Part shown: piece by piece, positions 51,106 through 62,625 of the stretch
Position numbering within the stretch: the first letter of the stretch is position 1
Layout: every line of letters begins with the position of its first letter
Assembly: GCA_944470555.2 (NCBI GenBank)
Contig: OX104128.1
Coordinates: 42,329,920 to 42,393,919, forward strand
Direction of reading: 5' to 3'
DNA: 64,000 nt
From: Heterobilharzia americana
Lineage: Eukaryota; Platyhelminthes; Trematoda; Strigeidida; Schistosomatidae
Made by a program: the position numbers and the translations under genes
Notes under the pieces: generated by a model
Database searches by the model: none
What the model saw: only the letters and a program-made list of their open reading frames with translations
What the model was told of the DNA's origin: nothing

Positions 51106-52461
51106 ATGCCTACAGAAGAACAGAAGATTTAATTTAGTATCGTCATGTCTGGCAGTGAGTACATTACCATTTAAATACTAGTGTGGAATTAACCAGTCCA
51201 AATTTTCCTACATGTCAGTTTTGTGATATCGTGTGACTACCATGAAATGTTATAGATAAGTTTTTGAAGGAAGCCAGAAAACTACAGTTTTGATTAAACC
51301 CACGCATCAAAATCATGACTAGGTTTCTCGAAAGTAGATGCTACTAAGGTGCACTGATTTTTACCCTCACAAACTCACAAAATTGCAGCGGAAACTAAGG
51401 TTATATCAAACCATCAACTTTTGACTGATGAGTTTATGATATTGACTCAAAGCATGTAGATGCACAACTCCGTTTTTCACTATCCTGGAGTTAATCTTCA
51501 TTGTATGACATAAACATTACAATGGTTTCTGTGATTACCGGATGGAAACATATGCTTACAATAAACCTGTTGGTAACTCGTAGACATATATAACATTTAG
51601 ATGAATTACTTGTCTTACTGACTATCGTGTTACGTACTAGATTGACTAAGTTTGAATCCTGATAAATATGTGTATGTTTGGCGAACATTAGATTGCTGTA
51701 TCTCATAAGTTTGTTCGGATGATTCGATTAATCAAGTTTTGCATTCCGCACGGCTGCAAACTATAAATCTTGTTATTTTTACTTGGTTTCAAGTCAACGA
51801 GTTAGATTTAGAACTAAATACAAATAAAAAGTCTTAACTCTATCCTATAAGCAGCCGAATTTCATAATTTTGAAAGTGGCTATGATCAAGGTAATCTCTT
51901 TCGTTATTAGTTATAAAAACTCAGTTTAAATAAACATACCTGACCTTCTGAGTTGCTGTTTATAACGACATTAAAGTTTAATTACTGTTGTAAAATATGA
52001 CAAATGTTTACTTTTACTGAAATTCTATTTAATGAATCAACTGTAACATTTACTTCATTTAAAAATGCCAATAACATATCATCTGAACTTCAGGGGAAAG
52101 TTACATTCAAACAGTTACATTTGAAAATAAGAACAATAATGGAAACCTAATTAAAGATAGAATGAGAAAAAAAGCTATCTGTTTGTTGAATTCAAATGAA
52201 TGGATTAATAATTTCTTCGAAATTTTGTGAGGAATTTTGAAGCAGAGGACATCAGAACGAGTCCATTCAGTTCCTTTCTAGGACTGGTCATCAGAACCTA
52301 TTCACAAACAATCTTTATTTTTATCAAGAAGGTGTATTTCTCTCTGAGGATGATTCCACTTAAAAACGCATGAGCACCTAAAGTCACAACAACAAGCCAC
52401 TTACTGAAGAAAATTATTTGTTTATGAAATTATGCTATTTCTGCCAGTCCTTTACATTTCT
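51106..52461. other. Intergenic or intronic sequence, nothing recognised
   Basis: AT-rich. No recognised repeat or gene. Confidence 0.4.
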
Positions 52462-55400
52462 CTAGCTGATGGTGATTGGCGTTTGTTGTTGTTATTGGTT
52501 GCGTATCTTCATCACCTCTTTCTTCTCTACGTTCACCTTAAGGAAGTCTCATCTTCGCTGTCTCGCCTCTTCTGTCAACTTGTTAGTTTTCACCTGTATT
52601 TCTTCGAGTTTGTGCTGCAAGACATTAGACATGCATCATCACCGGCGAAATTTAAATACTTTAGTGTATTCTCATCAGTCTTCTCAAACAGCTTATGCAC
52701 ATCTTCTCGCTCTCACAGTTTCTTGCTTGACCCAGTCGAATCAAGTCAACCATATTTGAGAAGATCATCTGTAATAGTACAGAATTTCCAAACATTCTGC
52801 AATGGTAATGTCCACTGTTGTCTGTGCATCTGTTTTCAGTGCTTCTGGTAGAATCCCACCTAGTCCTTCTGCTTTCTCGAATTTCAGCAACTCTAGGCTC
52901 TTTTCATCGGTCCAGACAGTGTATGCCCATCTTCTCCCTCCTCACGATTCGCTGCATGATCAAGTCCACCACAGTCAGAAAGATCATGGGTGATAGCAGA
53001 CAGCATTGTTTCACTCCTGTCTTCACTTCAGAGGTATCACTGAGCTTCCCATTGTGGATTACTTGGCATGTGGCGTCTTCATATAGTTGTTGAATGAGAC
53101 TGATAAAGGTCTGTGGTATTGAGTAGTGTTGAAGCAGCTGCCAAATTACTTGTCAGTCGACGCTGTTGAAGGCCTTTCTAAAGTCAGTGAAGTTGAGGTA
53201 GAGGGTTGACTGCCATTCTATATTCTGTTCTATGATGATGCGTAGTGAGGCGTTTCAATTTGGTATGCACATGATTTTTACTTCCTGAATCCAGCCTGTT
53301 CCGGTGGTAATCCAGTTGAATCCAGTGAATCCTTCAGTCTCTCCAGAATGATGCGGCCGAATATTTTGCTTGAGGTGGACAGAGGCATGATTCCTCGCCA
53401 GTAAATGGAAAGGCTTATGTTGCGCTTCTTCAGGTGTTTCACTAGGTAGTCCTTCTTACAATCGTCAGATACATTTGTTTCCTTCCAGACTTACTGCAGT
53501 AGTGGTGTGAGCATGTCCACCGTTGTGTTTGCGTCTGTTTTCAGTGCTTCCGGCGGAATTCGATGTAGTCCTGCTGCTTCGCCGGATTTCAGCAACTCTA
53601 TAGAGTTCAGGACTTCACTTCTGCTCCCGTCGGAGGGTCTGTGTTCACTGATAATTCTGTGGCTAGGCTGTTGGTGGTATTTCCGGACGACTTGCAGTTG
53701 GTGGTCTAATCGAGAGTATTTTTCAAGTGGTCAGCCCATTGTTTCGTTTGTTTCTACTCTTTGCTAACTAGCTTTCCTTCACAATCTCTCATTGGATTCG
53801 TCCGCGTTGATCTCTTCCCTATCAGATAGTAGTAACCTGGTTATTTGATATGATGTTGTCAAGTCTCTATCTCTCCTACCAGCAGCCTGTTCTGCTTCAC
53901 TTGCCAGTGTGTCGTAGGAGTGTCTTTTGTGTTTGCGCACACGTGTCTTCACTTCTTTGTCCAGATTAATGTTTTATGGGTTGTGTTCAGTTCCTCTTTT
54001 CGTTGTTCCTCCCTGCACTCCACTCCACTCAATTCCACTGCACTCCACTGCACTCCATTGCACTCCATTGCACTGCATTGATTCATCTTCTGCTTCACCA
54101 TCACTATCACCATCTTTCTCTCCCTCCTCTATCTGCTTCCATGACTCCGTCGACATCCATTCCTCGTCTTGTTTCCTCTTCCTTCCCAACACGCTTATGC
54201 AGGTTTCCTTCCACATCTCTTTCAGATAGTTCCAGTGTTTGTCTACTCAGGTTTCCTCGAGGATGTTGCTTAATGTTTCCCTTTTTTACTCACGGCTGGC
54301 GTGAAGATGTTCTTTGTAGTTTCCTCCTTCAGTTTTTCTTCTGTGTGTTCAACTTCAACCTTTGTCATCCATCACCAACTTCTGTGGAGACTTTCAACTT
54401 GATTTTCAAAGTAGGTTGCTTGCACTAGATAGTGGTGTGAGTGGTGTTAGTGGTGTGAACCTACATCTACTCTCCTTCTTCATCTGATATGATCTTGTGT
54501 CCAGTAGGCCGCGTCTACACTTTCTTCACATTCTGATGAAGTTGATCTAATCTTTAGTGTAGTGTGTCTGGTGGAAACAAATTCACGTCACTGCCTTGTG
54601 AATATCCTTGTGTTTGTACACACTGCCTCGCCTCCAATCACCGAATCACTGAATGCGCAGAAGTCTGCAAACAGTTCTCCATTCTCATGCACTTCACCGA
54701 GTGCTTCTCAACCCATGATGGATTACGTTTCTTCCTGTGTTGTCTGTTTCCAGCCCAACATTCAAGTCACTCCACCCATTGGAATTTCGATGTCACCAAC
54801 TACAGTGGGGTGTTGTCCAGTGTTGATGGCAGTTTTCTGTAGAATTCCTCCTCCTTCTCTTCATCTGCATTACTTGTAGGTGTGTGGTGTAGCGTTGTAT
54901 GATTATGAATTTCCTTCCTCTTCATTTGAATCTTGCAGTCATGATGCTGATGCTGGAGGAGGAGATTGGTTCCGACTGCACGAGATCATGATAGCCACTG
55001 GAAAACTCAGTGTGCTCGTGGTTGTCGTCTGGGTGACAATATCGGAGTAGATTATTGTCTCTACAGTTGACAGTTTGGAGAGTGCACCTCGATTCTATGT
55101 GCAGATTCCTCGCAGATTGTCAGCCGAGCACTTCTTTACCATACCTCCTCATCTCTTTTGCAATCTGAGCAGCCTTGGTAGTTTCATTCATGGTGCAGAC
55201 ATTCCATTTCCCCATGTTTACTTTTGCCTTCATCGAGAGAGTGAAGGCACATCGGCCAACTGGTTTCTTGAAGGCTGTCACCAATGAGCGTCATTTTGTC
55301 TCTCCGATTCTAGTGAGGAATGAGTTTAATTTTTTGTTTTATATTTTGTTTTTGCTTTGAAGTTTGTTTATCTGGGTTAGTGTTGCTATCCGTATGCCCA

Positions 55401-55464
55401 ACGTTGCCTCTTTGTGTGGGTGTGGGATCGGCTGGTAACTATTGAACTAGTTATCTTGGCGATG
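52462..55464 (-). mobile_element. RTE-clade retrotransposon, copy 4 (minus, mosaic, longest 5' part)
   Basis: On the minus strand the 5' end is at about 55464 and matches copies 1 and 2, including the early TGA (55120-55122). The endonuclease half, linker and RT up to about 52896 follow in order. This copy keeps about 374 bp of linker (53902-54275) that copy 1 lacks; within it is a 10-bp minisatellite. Beyond 52896 the order breaks: 52802-52895 resembles a more upstream part of the element (compare 53508-53606), and 52462-52800 is a diverged piece of its 3' part. No 3' tail is seen. Stops and frameshifts throughout. Confidence 0.85.
54013..54080. repeat. Minisatellite of 10-bp units inside RTE copy 4
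   Basis: About seven imperfect units of the type CACTCCATTG or CACTCCACTG in tandem. It lies in the linker between endonuclease and RT, a region deleted from copy 1. Confidence 0.8.
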
Positions 55465-56449
55465 TCTTTGTTTCCATATGTATATATTTATATATAATTT
55501 CTTTGTTCTGATCATATGCACGATTACTCCAGTAGAAAATATTATGTGGAACAAGATTCACAGCATATTACTTAGGTAATAAATAAAAAACACAGATTAG
55601 GCATATTAATCTAAACTTCTGCCAATAAATATTCCACTAAATCATTTTGTTTACCTTAAGTACACACGAAAACCTATTTGTTTATCCAGTCCTTCGAGAT
55701 ACTAGATATCACTGTATGGTTACTGTCAGAAATAAGATATGAATTCGAATGTATGCACATACGGACTTATTCGTGTGTACATAGATCACATATTTGTTGA
55801 TTAGACGTGAATGTTATCTGAAAATAAGCATATAATGTATAGAAAGTGATATGTCTGAAGATTTATCAACCTGCGCACGGAATACCGCATACATCTCTGA
55901 AGAAATATTAGGGTATATATAAGCACAGTAAACTTACTACTGTCCAAAATGACTTCTATATAAATAGGAATCTGTAAAGATTTATATTTAACAAAAAACA
56001 AAAATTATCAGAAAAATATCGAATCTTCAGAAAATTCAACACCAGCATTAGAATAAATTAGTCAATCTGTCTACTTCACTGATAAAATCATGTTAACTTC
56101 AACATATTCATGTCATCCCACTCCACACAAACATGAATCTCATCACTTGGTTCACATTCCCAATAATTCTAATTTCATTCACTGATAAAACAGCCTTTAC
56201 AAAACTACAATAAAAAACTTACGATGCCAATTTACAAACATTCATGACGGTTTTAGATGGAAACGTTTAAATTAGTATGTAAATCAGTAGGCTATAAATA
56301 GTCTCCACTGTATAGTTTCTGCGGCAACTGTTTGAAGAATTAGTTGGCCTTTTGAAATTGTCACACAGTCAAATCTTATTCACCTATTACAGCTAATTTA
56401 CACATACACAAAGTTGAATCAGATCTTTTTAAATAAAATGGCGTAAAAC
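55465..56449. other. Unassigned AT-rich sequence
   Basis: Contains a short TA-rich stretch near 55480. Nothing else recognised. Confidence 0.4.
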
Positions 56450-57540
56450 TAACAGTTTGGTGGTGATGCATCGATGATACCACTGTCATAGCCAGAAAAT
56501 TAGATCCAAAAAGCTTTTCGAATATCTAAACAACTTCAAGAGTTCCTTAAAGTTCACTGAAGAACTTGAAGCAGAATTTGAATTCTAGCTTTTCTAGACT
56601 ACAGAAGCATAGAAAACTATGACAGTTCACTCTATACTGATGTCGACCGAAAAGATAAACATTCTAACAAAAACCTTGACTTTGAACCGGTTTGCCCACT
56701 AGAAACTAAGTCGAATGTTGAAGTTTATCCAATGACGAGATCTCAAACGACGTCTAATAAACTCAAATCTCGGAAAGCAGGTAGGGAACTTGTTCCAGAA
56801 GTCTTATTTAAAAAAACAACCCGGTGAATTTACTGGGAAGAACAAAAGAGATTTTTCAAAAAAAGATATGACAAAACCAACTCACTGAGATGGAATGAGT
56901 ACTGCAGTGCTTCCTTATCAGAAAAGATAAGACGTATCCTTAACAGTTACAATTTTAGCTTATTCTTTAAAGTGATGAATATCCTACACTCACGCTTGTT
57001 CGAACTAAAAGACTTAATTCCCAATCGGAACAACACAACAGTATTTATAAGGCAGACTGCAGTGAACGCGATGCCCCATGCACTGGATAGCATTTTAAAT
57101 GCTAACACGTCTTACCGAACACAGCTAAAGCTACGAACAACAACCAAAACCTTTAATGAAGTAGGAAAATTTGAAAAAGGCTCCGCTGCTGTGGATCATG
57201 CCTTATTTTCAAGTCATATAATACTGTTTAAGAAAAACAAAAGGATTTACTTTCTCATGAAGAGCAGGCCATTACAATAACTTTGCATATCCGTTCTTAC
57301 CCTTCTCTAGTGAACAGTAAGAATGACTTGGATATCCTACAAATATACCAAAAATTAGTGACTGACATAGGAAGTTTTGATTAACGTACAAGGAGAAGAT
57401 TCAGCGCAATTAAATTTCAAACTATTCTATATGGTGTTTTGCTAACACGTTCATATCTCTTAAGTAGTCATTTGTTTCTACTCGTCCTGATGAATCATCA
57501 CTTCAGTGTACATTTTAAGCCCATTCTAATACAGGTGAGG
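56450..57540 (+). mobile_element. Penelope-like element 2: RT C-terminus and GIY-YIG remnant
   Basis: Reading across frameshifts: CIDDTTVIARKLD at 56467 is the YVDD box (Y changed to C, both aspartates kept). LNNFKSSLKFTEELEAEF and DRKDKHSNKNLDFE follow, the thumb region. Then SEKIRRILNSYNFSLFFKV (near 56920) and LFELKDLIPN lead into the endonuclease. SIYKADCSERDAPC (near 57042) is the worn GIY-YIG start. EEQAITITLHIRSYPSLVNS ends at a stop near 57384. The 5' part of the RT is missing. Its linker sequence differs from that of PLE 1, so it belongs to another lineage. The open frame 56972-57280 runs across two original frames. Confidence 0.75.
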
Positions 57541-57706
57541 ATTATGATCATCCGACTAGATAATAATACATTAAAAAGATGAATATATCGTTTGATACCT
57601 GTTATTTCTCAATGCTGCACACAGCCTTATTCCTTAACCTATGGTGGGAGATAGGTTCCTATAGAGACGTCTCGTTACTGCCTGGAAATTCATCATACTG
57701 TAGTTT

Positions 57707-57884
57707 ATTTGATGGTTAGCAGTGGAATCCGGGACTTACACTTCGTTCTATTTAGGACTAGTCAGTTTGATGTACCTTCACACCAGTGAGTGTTGTTCCT
57801 ACAGGGATTCAAACCCAGTACCTATCGTTTCAAATACCAAAGCGTTATCCTGTAGGCTAGTGGGACACGATAGCCACCTCTTGT
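57707..57884 (-). repeat. Sm-alpha-like SINE, minus copy, nearly complete
   Basis: On the minus strand: the head GTGGCTATCGTGTCCCACTA, a B-box region GGGTTTGAATCCC (near 57817), the linker AACAACACTCACTGG, then the hammerhead relic (CTGACTAG, TCCTAAATAGAAC, GAAG) and the 3' end CCGGATTCCACTGCTAACC. G8 is U and the GAAA box is changed, so the ribozyme is inactive. It lies shortly downstream of PLE 2, in opposite orientation. Confidence 0.75.
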
Positions 57885-58927
57885 GAAACGGGTAACCGTA
57901 TACAGTAATGGAAAATTACAAGCATCAAACGATTTATTCATCTTTTTCATTATATAGTGATTTAACCAGGTGATCATACAGTTCACTTTCAGTTCCAAAC
58001 TTCAATATTAACCCAAACATTTGATATCATATTCATACTCCTGTAAAACGTCTTCCTAGTGAGATCGAAGCGTTGAGGACTAATACAAAATATTATTTCA
58101 TTTTATTTGTTCTAATATTCTACGACAGTATGACAAACGTAAAATACACGTATACAATGAATAATATTATCTCGATGCGCAAGGTTTTCCAAACAACCCA
58201 GCCCTTTGTTGGTCAAGGCGCGTTCAAAATTCCCCAAATAAGCTAAATCACATTTACCTAGCATCATGTCATCATACACGCATTACGTGTTCTTTTCTAA
58301 TGTCGAGTGATAACAATGCGGTGTATGCGGCTGATGAAACAAAAACAGTCTGAATACCCCAGTGAATTGATTCACTCTACAAACTCTCAAGATTTCCAAG
58401 AGTCTTAGACTAAGGTCTGTTATGGATTATGTTTTTAAAAAGTTCTGTGGTAGAACGAATCAACATCTAGCAGTGCTTAATTTTAGTCGGTAAGCATATT
58501 CTAGACAGAGTTCTAAATAAACTTATTTTTCCATGTTGATATTTTGAAAGTAAATGACAGGTTATAAGAACAAAACAAAACCGTGAATGTCATCTGCACA
58601 CGGATGATGTTAAAAGAAAGCTTTCCGATTTAGCAATGATTCGTGATTTTCCACAATAAAAATACTTTTCTTGATATATATCAATGTGTCTACCTGATAT
58701 CCTACTTCAATCAGATACTGGATGAGTGAACTGTTGAAACATTTTGTTCTCCTTAGTTGTAAACTCTTTGCAGGTTAGTCAGAGCACCTAAGATAGGCCA
58801 GTCGGTCACAATCCGTGTTTATGAGATAGTAATTTGAAGTACATTTCTATTTTGATTTATATTTCATTTCTGTATGAAGCTAATTATTCTGACACTTGAA
58901 TAACTTTTGTCATGCTAAGGTCACTGC

Positions 58928-58928
<1 letters not shown>
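57885..58928. other. Unassigned AT-rich sequence
   Basis: Nothing recognised. Confidence 0.4.

Positions 58929-58964
<36 letters not shown>
58929..58964. repeat. (TA)n microsatellite
   Basis: Eighteen uninterrupted TA dinucleotides. The minus-strand open frame across it, with a run of Tyr-Ile, is an artefact. Confidence 0.95.
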
Positions 58965-58965
<1 letters not shown>

Positions 58966-60165
58966 TTTTGTAACATGTTTCCAGAGATTTTATTCACTGA
59001 AATGTTTGATGGAAAAATGGTTGAAATATCTGTGTGATCATAAAATTTTCTTCCAAATAAAGCTAGACATATCAGCATTCAATTCGTAAAATATAAATTG
59101 TAATAAAACTAAAATTTTCTTCATTTCCAATCATATTGATTGACAGATTTTTCAATCTTTAGACTGGGAAACGCTGAACTTAATCAAACCACTCAGTGCT
59201 TTGATGTCTACAAATGTACATAAATAATGTATTTGTCATCATTGATGATGAAGATGATAAATTTCCTTCTATACTCATTCAATATATTTTATTCACTCAA
59301 GTTCACAATCAAGGATTCTTTTATTCAGAGTGTGTTTTAAGAGATACGACAGGCTACCGCTGAAATGATCAACCAACTTAAAAAACTGTGTGAAGTGGAC
59401 ATACAACTAACTTGAATAGTTCAGTGTCTATCACAAAGATATATGACCTTATGCTGTGGAGGAATGAATATTTGAAGTGCATATTGTAATGCAGATGAAA
59501 TTTCTTTTCCTGAAAGCAAGCTTGCAGAACATTGGTTGAATCAACATTTTTGTTGATGAAAATACGGTGAAGAAACACATTGAATCAGTAATCAACTCAT
59601 CCTTTTTTGAGGACTTTTTTCCCAAGTTTAAAATTCAAAAGTAATTTTTGCATATGATGGGTTTAAGGTCGCCTAAGCACTTCACATTAGCTTCATTTTC
59701 AGCATTTAAAAACGGGTGACACTTCGGCTGCTCATGATGTGAAGCTTGACTTTAGTGTGAAATGGAACATCCAACTTGGTCATAACATAATTTTACTGTA
59801 TCTTTTTACTTTTCCCGTGGCTCCAATTTTGTTACTTTGTTTAAAGTGTTAGTCTACGCAGTCTATCAAATGACAACTACTTTAAACAAAAATTTTTTTA
59901 TTTGGTCTGTTTTATGCACATCAATCGATACATTGTTTTTATATTAGTTGTAAAGTTTTTTCACCTCCTTTTAGGCTACAAAAATAATTAGAACAACTCA
60001 AAAACCCACGTTACCACTATTCGTCATTATTCGGGATTCGCATGCTTGGCCAATAACTTTACTATAACCATGAAGTTTATTATCATTACCTATCTAAATA
60101 TCACCCCTGGTTTCAGTTTCCCTATAGACTAGAATGTCCAGTTACCATACATCTACATTCAGTTT
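58965..60165. other. Unassigned AT-rich sequence
   Basis: Nothing recognised. Confidence 0.4.
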
Positions 60166-60169
60166 TGAG

Positions 60170-60440
60170 GATTTATTGATTTCAGGTTAGAATTCGATCC
60201 CTGTCAGGGTAATCTCTATGTACTCCTGAATAGTCTCATACCAGGCAAAAACTTCTATTCAGTGCTTTCAGGTTTTCAGTGGTTCTCCGACTGATATCAG
60301 TGCGTGACCCAAAACCACCTTGAGACCAATAATTCCCTTAAAAACCTCCATACTGAATTACTGTTCAGTGCTCATTAGTGACATACCTTAAGGTGAGGTT
60401 TTCCGACATTCAGATAAGTCATGATTGGTGAGGCAAAACA
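60170..60440 (+). repeat. Second SINE-like family: 3' part, then start of a tandem copy
   Basis: A plus-strand copy begins in the B-box region (GAATTCGATCCC) and carries a decayed hammerhead tail (CTGAATA, AAAAAC). It ends GGTTTTCAGTGGTTC ... CTGATATCAGTGC and the motif CCTCCATACTGAATTA. The 5' segment of the next copy starts directly afterwards (CAGTGCTCATTAGTGAC), giving a head-to-tail arrangement. Confidence 0.6.
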
Positions 60441-60690
60441 AGCTATGATATCGGATGAAAAACACCCCACATCATGAATTGACAGCGGTAGGGAAGTGTT
60501 GACCATTGGCTGCCAACCCATTGCCAAAGTTCAGGCTACAGAACATGAAAGTCCTCGCTTCAACACCTGGTGGAGTCATTGTTGAGTACCACTGAGAAGT
60601 CCCATATTAGGACTAAACAACTATGAAATGCTCCCATATTATTCGTAGTTCTCCGACTGATATCATTCCATAGTGAATACTAACTTGAAA
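60441..60690 (+). repeat. Second SINE-like family, tandem plus copy
   Basis: Continues from the preceding unit. A worn tRNA-like block (GTGTTGACCATTGGC ... GCTTCAACACC) and a tail with CTGAGAA, GTCCC...GGAC and TAAAC are recognisable, followed by the 3' end CTGATATCATTCC. Both hammerhead boxes are damaged. Confidence 0.6.
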
Positions 60691-62194
60691 TACATATATA
60701 TGTACAGCTGAAGACAATTTCACTAAATAGATACCTTTCACCTGGAATTCTTATTTTTGAACAGTAACATATCCTCAGCTTAAACAATTTACCGATGGCA
60801 CAATTCATCATGATGCTGAGGCAGAATATACCTCTTGAAAACATATTTTAACAGTCATTACTGTTTAATACAGTTGTTTTTTCAGCAGCCAATATTACTA
60901 AGTAACTAGTGATGTGTTTCTTCAGCATGATGATATAAGCATCCTCACTTTAGTCATTATCAGTTTGTACGGCGGTTTATTTCTTCTCTCATTTTAGTCA
61001 TAGATTATAGCCGGTTTTCTGTAAATTAATTTAATTAAGAAAAAGTCCCATTACTTATAACCTAATCTGTGTGGAACTTTTCAACTTTTTTAGTTCATGT
61101 TAAATCTTATTTGAATGGATCTTATAATTTTAACCTGATTCCGATAATCAGAACTTTTTTTATCTATATGTGTGTGTTCGTAAATTGAGGAAAATGGTAA
61201 ATAAAATTCTAAAACTAGTTTCATACAGCTTCTCAAAGAGATGTTTTCTCAAAATTTCTCTATCAGATACAAAATAAAATTTGAGAAAAGAGCATGTGTA
61301 TTGTAAGCACTTCATTTTGAAGTTGAAAACGATTTATCAGTTGTATATTGTAAACAGTGAAAAAAGGAAAATAAACGATAAATTAACACTTCTTTAAACA
61401 ATAAATGAAACTGTCGAAAGTTAGTTAGAGTACAAGTATCCTATCAATGTTTCTTTAGCTTTATTGATAGGTTAAATAACTTTCGTAGTGAACGAACCAG
61501 TGCACTGTCCCACAGACATTTGAAACTCAGTATCAATTCAATTGTCTTTCTAGTCCTTAGAATTCGTAAGTCTCCTCACTACTCAAGACATTCTGCAGTT
61601 GATCCTTAAATGTTGAAGCCCCAAACAAGTGGAAGACAATCAAGCACTTGAAACTTACTGACGGTAAAATTTCACAGTTGTTTACTCATCACCACGACTT
61701 TTTTGTTTCCACTTTTTTATCCCTGTAATAAGGTTGATTAAGGGGATAGACCTGTCATTTAAAAATCCCATATGACTCATTTACTATACCCTTGTATGCA
61801 TGCTGCAGTACACTGATTAACAACGAAAATCTGACTTTTATTTTCCATGGCTTGTGGGAAATCCCATCAAGGTGTAACTGAAAACTTACCAGGAAAACAT
61901 TTAATCAAAGATCACCATTTTTAACTGAAAAGAAAGCATTAAGGAACGATTCAATTTATTTTGCAATTAACTTCAATCTGATTGGTTGCTGTATCCTATA
62001 ATGTTGACTTCAAATTCAACCAATAAGTTTTACACAAATTCTGCATGACTTCACAGTGTATCGGGTAAAATGAAAGGATGAAAACAGTAGGAATCAACCC
62101 TTATTTTTGAAATGAATGAACATTCCATAACATCAGTTCAAAGTATAACGGTATTTATTTCTTACATCCTGCTTCCTTGAAGAATGCAGTCACT
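60691..62194. other. Upstream region of the GPCR exon, nothing firmly recognised
   Basis: AT-rich and free of recognised repeats. Just before the GPCR start, a pyrimidine-rich run ending in TTGAAG/AATGCAG (62165-62189) could serve as a cis- or trans-splice acceptor. This is only a suggestion; schistosomes do trans-splice a share of their mRNAs. Confidence 0.35.
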
Positions 62195-62619
62195 ATGATT
62201 ATCACAGCTTCATTGGATAAATATATAACCCACAGGTTTTATAACCACCACAATAAAAAAAATTTGTTATTATTTACGTTTACACTTCTTCTTCTGTGTA
62301 GTTATACCAATAGTGAAGAGTCTGTGAATACTACTGCTATTGAATACATAGTAGAAAATACAACGAATTCATCAGTACCAGAAATCAGTAATCAAACAAA
62401 TGTTAAAAAATCCAGTGATTGTTCTATCTCCTTAGCAGAATTTATCATATATTTTTACATACAACCTATCATATGTTTTATTGGATTCATACTGAACATA
62501 TTAAACGTGATTATTTTCTGTGGACCACAATTTTCTGGTGCAGCTTATGCTTACATGATTGCCATGTCATTAGCTGATGCAATTACGCTGATTAGTTACT
62601 TGCCATCTGGTTTAGTAAG
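62195..62619 (+). CDS. Rhodopsin-like G protein-coupled receptor, first coding exon (partial)
   Basis: The start is the first ATG in the frame; the frame itself opens a few codons earlier without an ATG. The exon encodes 141 full codons. Residues 23-35 form a hydrophobic signal-like stretch (LLLFTFTLLLL). A predicted extracellular tail follows with four N-glycosylation sequons (N45, N55, N58, N66). TM1 is about residues 83-109 and contains GFILNILNV, with N101 as the likely N1.50. TM2 is about 116-140 and contains MSLADAI, with D128 as D2.50; the 27-residue spacing is close to that in class A receptors. The exon ends AG/GTAAGT at 62619/62620, a consensus donor in phase 2. The remaining five TMs would lie in later exons outside the window. 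The TM1-TM2 style resembles flatworm neuropeptide-type receptors, but the ligand cannot be inferred. Confidence 0.8.
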
Positions 62620-62625
62620 GTAAGT
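62620..62625 (+). other. Splice donor of the GPCR exon
   Basis: GTAAGT directly follows the AG that ends the coding exon. The reading frame hits TAA within the donor, as expected if the exon truly ends here. Confidence 0.75.

Noticed and set aside
52255..52320. Possible hammerhead (minus strand CTGATGACCAGTCC)
   Set aside because: After the CUGAUGA box there is no closing stem II or GAAAC at the right distance.
53927..54428. 100- to 150-codon frames on both strands around the minisatellite
   Set aside because: They arise from the repeat-rich linker of RTE copy 4 and its flanks; none is in a conserved frame.
58884..59078. Minus-strand frame with a Tyr-Ile run
   Set aside because: It is the translation of the (TA)n microsatellite.
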